Program-made: the position numbers and the translations under genes
The notes under the pieces: generated by a model
Told to the model about the DNA's origin: nothing
What the model saw: only the letters and a program-made list of their open reading frames with translations
Database searches by the model: none
Shown: positions 61,236-64,000 of the stretch, piece after piece
Numbering within the stretch: the first letter of the stretch is position 1
How the letters are laid out: the number at the start of each line of letters is the position of its first letter
Source: Nitrincola lacisaponensis
GTDB lineage: Bacteria; Pseudomonadota; Gammaproteobacteria; Pseudomonadales; Balneatricaceae
Direction of reading: 5' to 3'
NCBI RefSeq assembly: GCF_000691225.1
Contig: NZ_JMSZ01000016.1
Span: forward strand, 434,001-498,000
Length of the DNA stretch: 64,000 bases

Positions 61236-61937
61236 TTAGATCGGAATCAGTGTGGCAGTTGCGACACTGATGACGGCTTTATTGATACCACGATTGGTTT
61301 TATCCGAGATGATTCTGGCCATCATGTCCTGATGGGCAATCAGCTTGCCGAACAGGCGCTCAAAGCTCAGGTTCTGAACGCCGTCCGGGCTGATGCCGTT
61401 ACTGAGCAGGAACAGCTCCCCGTTGGTCATTTTGCGGTTGCTCAGGCGCCAGACAATAATTTCGAGATTACGTGCGCTGTCATGCAAGCGTTGTTGATCC
61501 AGCTCGCTGAGCATAAAGAACTCATCACGATAATGGTAAGACGCGTGCAGCATGCCACTGATACCGACCATCAGTGCAAATACCCGATCACCGTCAAAGG
61601 CTTCATCAAATGCCAGCGGAACAGCATCTACTCCATAGCGATAGTAAAGTTCCGGGTGGCTGAGCTGGCGGGGTTTGTCAAACAACTGCTGCAAGCGCAT
61701 CTCAATGGTGGTGCCGCTGGGAGCCTTGCGTAATTCTCGTGGATTGCGGTGATAGAGTTTTACGGTCAGCTCCCGTAGCAAGCGCGTCGTTTCTTCAACA
61801 TGTGCGTCGGCGACCATGTCGATGTCGGTCTTGGCCAGATTTTGAATGCGGAACGGACGGTCACTCGGCTGGGGGCCAGTACAGCCGGTCAACAATAAAC
61901 CGATTAGCAACACTCGTAATACCTGTGCTCGTTGCAC
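61236..61937 (-). CDS. Lipoprotein of unknown function
   Basis: A 233-residue protein with a lipoprotein signal (LRVLLIGLLLTGC, Cys19) and an alpha-rich body without a domain I recognise. Residue 20 is Thr, so outer-membrane sorting is possible. Start is GTG at 61937 with GGA 7 bases upstream; the longer frame to 61979 would add 14 residues before the signal. It is convergent with the GLYK-like gene and divergent from pdxH. Related proteins appear in Pseudomonas-type genomes by recall; function unknown. Confidence 0.75.
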   Translation of the reverse strand: MQRAQVLRVLLIGLLLTGCTGPQPSDRPFRIQNLAKTDIDMVADAHVEETTRLLRELTVKLYHRNPRELRKAPSGTTIEMRLQQLFDKPRQLSHPELYYRYGVDAVPLAFDEAFDGDRVFALMVGISGMLHASYHYRDEFFMLSELDQQRLHDSARNLEIIVWRLSNRKMTNGELFLLSNGISPDGVQNLSFERLFGKLIAHQDMMARIISDKTNRGINKAVISVATATLIPI

Positions 61938-62037
61938 GTGAATATCCTTTTTTATGAACCAAACCCTGAGGCGGATCATATCGGCCGGGCAGTCATTTTC
62001 GCTATAGTATGCCCATTATAACAACCGGAGACAGCGC

Positions 62038-62691
62038 ATGAGTCAAGACAAAGTCGATCTCAGTTCCCTGAGACGAGAATATGTAGTAGGTGATCTGAAC
62101 CGCGAAGATCTGCAGGATAATCCGGTCGACCAGTTCGGTATCTGGTTTGAGCAGGCGTTGCATGCTTATGCGGACGAAGCGACTGCCATGACGTTGGCGA
62201 CTGCTGATACGGAGGGTATGCCTTCGGCACGTATTGTGTTGCTGAAACAGTATGATGCGCAAGGGTTCAGTTGGTTTACGGATTATCGGAGCGAGAAGGG
62301 TGCGCACTTGGCACAGAACCCTCAGGCTGAGCTCCTGTTTTACTGGTCAGGACAATCGCGACAGGTGCGAATTCGTGGTCAGGTTGAAAAGTTGCCAGCG
62401 GAAGCTGGCCAGGCCTACTTTCAGCAGCGACCTGCCGGGAGTCGTCTGAGCGCAGCTGTTTCTTGCCAAAGTCATCCTGTTGAATCACGTGCCGTACTGG
62501 AAGCGGCAATTGAAGCATTACGTGCCCAGTTCCCTGAGGGTGATGTTGCCTGCCCGCCTCAATGGGGTGGCTACCGGCTACGCCCACAGCGTTTCGAGTT
62601 CTGGCAGGGGCGCCCCAGTCGTCTGCACGATCGCTTCATTTACCAGTTGAATGACAGTGGTCAGTGGACGATTCAGCGCCTGCAACCCTGA
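62038..62691 (+). CDS. pdxH: Pyridoxine/pyridoxamine 5'-phosphate oxidase
   Basis: FMN-dependent oxidation of pyridoxine or pyridoxamine phosphate to PLP, the last step of vitamin B6 synthesis and salvage. The 217-residue product has YVVGDLNREDLQDNPVDQFGIWFEQAL, PSARIVLLKQYDAQGFSWFTDYRSEKG (FMN binding), VRIRGQVEKLPA, and the C-terminal WGGYRLRPQRFEFWQGRPSRLHDR. GGAG precedes the ATG. Confidence 0.96.
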   Translation: MSQDKVDLSSLRREYVVGDLNREDLQDNPVDQFGIWFEQALHAYADEATAMTLATADTEGMPSARIVLLKQYDAQGFSWFTDYRSEKGAHLAQNPQAELLFYWSGQSRQVRIRGQVEKLPAEAGQAYFQQRPAGSRLSAAVSCQSHPVESRAVLEAAIEALRAQFPEGDVACPPQWGGYRLRPQRFEFWQGRPSRLHDRFIYQLNDSGQWTIQRLQP

Positions 62692-62719
62692 TCCGCTTCT
62701 CAATCCTGTGTTACTCAGG

Positions 62720-62751
62720 TTCCTGAACCGGTCTCTGTATCGGTTCAGGAA
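62720..62751. terminator. Terminator-like hairpin after pdxH
   Basis: TTCCTGAACCG (62720-62730) and CGGTTCAGGAA (62741-62751) form an 11-bp stem with a 10-base loop followed by ACCTTTTCC. It overlaps the stop codon of the convergent gene at 62745, so it may serve both sides. Confidence 0.75.
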
Positions 62752-63005
62752 ACCTTTTCCCGCCACTGCAACTCCCCGATCTGTACATTCAGCCAATCAA
62801 ATCCGATCCGCTTGGCGACTGCGGCTGCGCCATCCAGACTCTTGAATTCACGTTCTGTATTGGAGCGTTGCAGGTTCAATGTCAGTACTTCCTTGTCGCG
62901 AGTAATGAATTTCAGCGTCCAGCCGCGTGACATGGCAATCGGAATTGCCTGACAGGACTCAAACACCCCAGCCTTGAAAAGTAATCTTATTTCCTTCTCT
63001 TGCAT
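62745..63005 (-). CDS. Small protein, possibly ParC-type partition-associated family
   Basis: An 86-residue protein with no signal or membrane segment. The pattern LLFKAGVFESCQAIPIAMSRGWTL...FKSLDGAAAVAKRIGF resembles, from memory, small plasmid and chromosomal ParC or partition-associated proteins; I could not confirm this. GAGG is 8 bases before the ATG at 63005; the ATG at 63011 is too close to it. It sits under a strong promoter with palindromic operators and borders an AT-rich region. Confidence 0.6.
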   Translation of the reverse strand: MQEKEIRLLFKAGVFESCQAIPIAMSRGWTLKFITRDKEVLTLNLQRSNTEREFKSLDGAAAVAKRIGFDWLNVQIGELQWREKVS

Positions 63006-63033
63006 CTTCATATCCTCATTAAGATGTATCGTT

Positions 63034-63051
63034 TACTTATATTGACAAGTA
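63034..63051 (-). promoter_or_regulatory. Inverted repeat overlapping the -10 and start of the 62745-63005 gene
   Basis: TACTT-N8-AAGTA is a perfect 5-bp-arm inverted repeat. It covers the -10 element and the predicted transcription start, the position expected of an operator for a repressor, perhaps autoregulation. The arms are short, so chance cannot be excluded. Confidence 0.5.
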
Positions 63052-63076
63052 TATATCTAGAAATGATGTTTCGCAA
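63048..63076 (-). promoter_or_regulatory. Promoter of the small gene at 62745-63005
   Basis: Minus-strand -35 TTGCGA (63076-63071), exactly 17-base spacer and -10 TATACT (63053-63048). It is flanked by two inverted repeats (63034-63051 and 63062-63081). Confidence 0.65.
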
Positions 63077-63081
63077 TCATT
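63062..63081. repeat. Inverted repeat around the -35 element
   Basis: AATGAT-N8-ATCATT, 6-bp perfect arms, centred on the -35 TTGCGA of the minus-strand promoter. Candidate second operator. Confidence 0.45.
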
Positions 63082-63250
63082 TTTTGCAAAAATATACTGT
63101 TTAAGTTATTGAATAAAAAGAAGTTTTTAAATATTTTCCAATAAGGATGAGGTGTTTTGGCGAGGTTTTTAAGGTATTGATTTGTATTGGTTTTTTTGGG
63201 TTGATTTGAGAGGTTGGTTTAGACGTTTTGGCTATTAAAATATCGATATG

Positions 63251-63280
63251 GATAAATCAAAATACTATTTTTGATTTATC
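63251..63280. repeat. Perfect 12-bp inverted repeat
   Basis: GATAAATCAAAA (63251-63262) and TTTTGATTTATC (63269-63280) are perfectly complementary, with a 6-base loop TACTAT. Could be a protein-binding site or an RNA hairpin. No T-run typical of a terminator beyond the arm's own TTTT. Confidence 0.75.
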
Positions 63281-63335
63281 TTAAGATGAATCCGATGATG
63301 ACGTCTGGTATCAGGCGGAATGTGCAAAGGGATGC

Positions 63336-63374
63336 GAGGTGTGCAGGGGGTAGGTGTAAGGGGGAGGTGTGCAG
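63336..63374. repeat. Short direct repeat GAGGTGTGCAG
   Basis: Two perfect 11-base copies at 63336-63346 and 63364-63374, separated by 17 G-rich bases. May be random within G-rich sequence. Confidence 0.5.
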
Positions 63375-63411
63375 AACCGGGCAGCTGATTCAGCCGCCCG
63401 ATAAGATGGTG

Positions 63412-63612
63412 TCAGTTGGACTGTTTGGCGTTCAAGCGCGCTTGCAGCAGCTGTTCAATGGCATCCAGCTTTTTCTGCGTGGCGGCTACCCCTGCATCTG
63501 TTTCATCCAGCTCGGGTGAAAACTTGATCATATCCAGGACTTCTACCATGAAGGTTTCTTCATTCATTTTGATCACTTCTTCCGCTGTCCAGCGATTAAA
63601 TCGATTAGCCAT
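63412..63612 (-). CDS. Small hypothetical protein
   Basis: A 66-residue acidic, helical protein (MNEETFMVEVLDMIKFSPELDE...; LDAIEQLLQARLNAKQSN) with no membrane segment. AGGAG 9 bases before the ATG supports translation. It shares the 190-base upstream region with the 43-residue plus-strand gene, where an ANR/FNR-like site lies (63731-63744). Family unknown. Confidence 0.65.
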   Translation of the reverse strand: MANRFNRWTAEEVIKMNEETFMVEVLDMIKFSPELDETDAGVAATQKKLDAIEQLLQARLNAKQSN

Positions 63613-63730
63613 GTTGTACTCCTGAGTTACATGAGAAATTAACGGTCTATTCTGAGTTTAGTGTTAATTCCCCGGGATGTGCCAGTCATAACAGGCAAAA
63701 ATGATCATCCGAATGCGACCGGCAAAAAAG

Positions 63731-63772
63731 TTGAGCTGGGTCAATATTCCCTAATAAATAAGCGGGTAATCT
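63731..63772 (+). promoter_or_regulatory. ANR/FNR-like class II promoter before the 43-residue gene
   Basis: TTGAGCTGGGTCAA (63731-63744) is an FNR/ANR-type dyad (TTGA-N6-TCAA), centre 63737.5. The predicted start at 63779 is 41.5 bases away, and TAATCT (63767-63772) lies exactly at -12 to -7. It shares 12 of 14 bases with the site at 40510-40523 and the same geometry. Confidence 0.6.
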
Positions 63773-63802
63773 AGTCTCAATTAACCGTTGAGAGGTGATG
63801 AC

Positions 63803-63934
63803 ATGTTTGGATTAGACGTACATAGTTTGGAAGTGCTGGTGCCCAGCATGATTGGCATTATCGGGATTACTGCCGTAATGGTTTGGGGTGGTCTGAAAAT
63901 GCGCTCACTGATGAATGAAGATCAGAAAAAATAA
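63803..63934 (+). CDS. 43-residue single-span membrane protein, unknown
   Basis: Small gene: ATG at 63803 with AGAGGTGA 5 bases upstream, TAA at 63932-63934. The product MFGLDVHSLEVLVPSM... has one hydrophobic helix (about 12-30: VLVPSMIGIIGITAVMVWGG) and a charged C-terminus (KMRSLMNEDQKK). It is preceded by an ANR/FNR-like promoter, so it may be made under low oxygen, for example as a small subunit or assembly factor of a membrane complex. No homologue recognised. Confidence 0.65.
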   Translation: MFGLDVHSLEVLVPSMIGIIGITAVMVWGGLKMRSLMNEDQKK

Positions 63935-64000
63935 ACCTGTCTCTGTTGTGCAGAATGGGTGCTTTTTAATCGTTTCCAGTGCCTCATAAAAAACCTGCTG

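Larger units (their letters stand above)
63006..63411. other. AT-rich gene-free region with promoter, operators and a 30-base inverted repeat
   Basis: About 400 bases without a convincing gene. The left part holds the small gene's promoter. The middle (about 63100-63300) is much richer in A and T than the rest of the window, with long T/G-rich runs on the plus strand, and may be foreign in origin. The right part (63301-63411) is G-rich on the plus strand and holds the direct repeat GAGGTGTGCAG. Confidence 0.55.

Noticed and set aside
63612-63744. Leftward class II control of the 66-residue gene by the site at 63731
   Set aside because: The exact -10 position reads ATGATC; GATGAT two bases away is only a weak match. 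Left open as minor, not listed as a feature.

Overview
The window is chromosomal DNA of a gammaproteobacterium. Gene content and order (bamA-skp-lpxD-fabZ-lpxA-lpxB-rnhB-dnaE-accA-tilS-pyrG-eno-ftsB, then truD-surE-pcm-nlpD-rpoS, mutS, recA-recX-alaS-lysC-csrA-tRNA) fit the Pseudomonas/Oceanospirillales side of the class. Moderate GC, a Na+-pumping oxaloacetate decarboxylase, TRAP transport genes and a DUF1302/DUF1329 pair suggest a marine or saline member, for example an Oceanospirillaceae/Nitrincolaceae relative. That placement is inference. There is no phage, IS element or CRISPR array.

Layout. 1-16.8 kb: co-directional envelope, lipid A, replication and housekeeping genes. 16.8-21.1 kb: the surE-pcm-nlpD-rpoS stationary-phase block with an inserted DUF368 gene (PopT-like undecaprenyl-phosphate translocase family). 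21.1-23.8 kb: mutS, convergent with rpoS. 23.8-30.3 kb: cinA-type amidase, LexA-controlled recA, recX, alaS, lysC and csrA, then tRNA-Ser(GCU) and two identical tRNA-Arg(ACG) genes. 31-39.4 kb: oadGAB and a TRAP transporter whose binding-protein gene is separated from its membrane genes by a DMT-type exporter and a TauE-type permease. 39.5-42 kb: a deacetylase-family enzyme and an SrmB-like helicase with an unusual intergenic region between them. 42-50.2 kb: NlpC/P60 lipoprotein, DUF1329/DUF1302 pair, AraC regulator and a large PAS-GGDEF-EAL protein. 50.2-50.6 kb: tRNA-Ser(UGA), tRNA-Asn and two tRNA-Lys genes. 50.6-54.9 kb: greB, a diguanylate cyclase paired with a periplasmic pterin-binding-like protein, several unknown genes and rlmA. 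54.9-60.1 kb: dapE, dapD, a Spx/ArsC-like gene, dapC and fumC. 60.2-64 kb: a glycerate-kinase-like protein, an unknown lipoprotein, pdxH and an AT-rich tail with small unknown genes.

The most interesting signals are regulatory. At 40510-40620, between two minus-strand genes, a plus-strand ANR/FNR-like site sits at exactly the class II distance from a -10 element. About 60 bases on is an intrinsic terminator with no gene in between, which predicts a short oxygen-responsive small RNA. At 63731-63934 a near-identical site with the same geometry precedes an undescribed 43-residue single-span membrane protein. A third candidate is the operon at 51146-52725, which resembles the pterin-sensing PruR/DcpA system of Agrobacterium but has a GGDEF-only partner.

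Functionally the window joins outer-membrane and lipid A assembly, fatty-acid initiation, lysine/diaminopimelate synthesis (lysC and dapC/D/E), sodium-coupled keto or dicarboxylic acid metabolism (TRAP plus Oad) and several layers of c-di-GMP and stress regulation (RpoS, CsrA, LexA, two GGDEF proteins).
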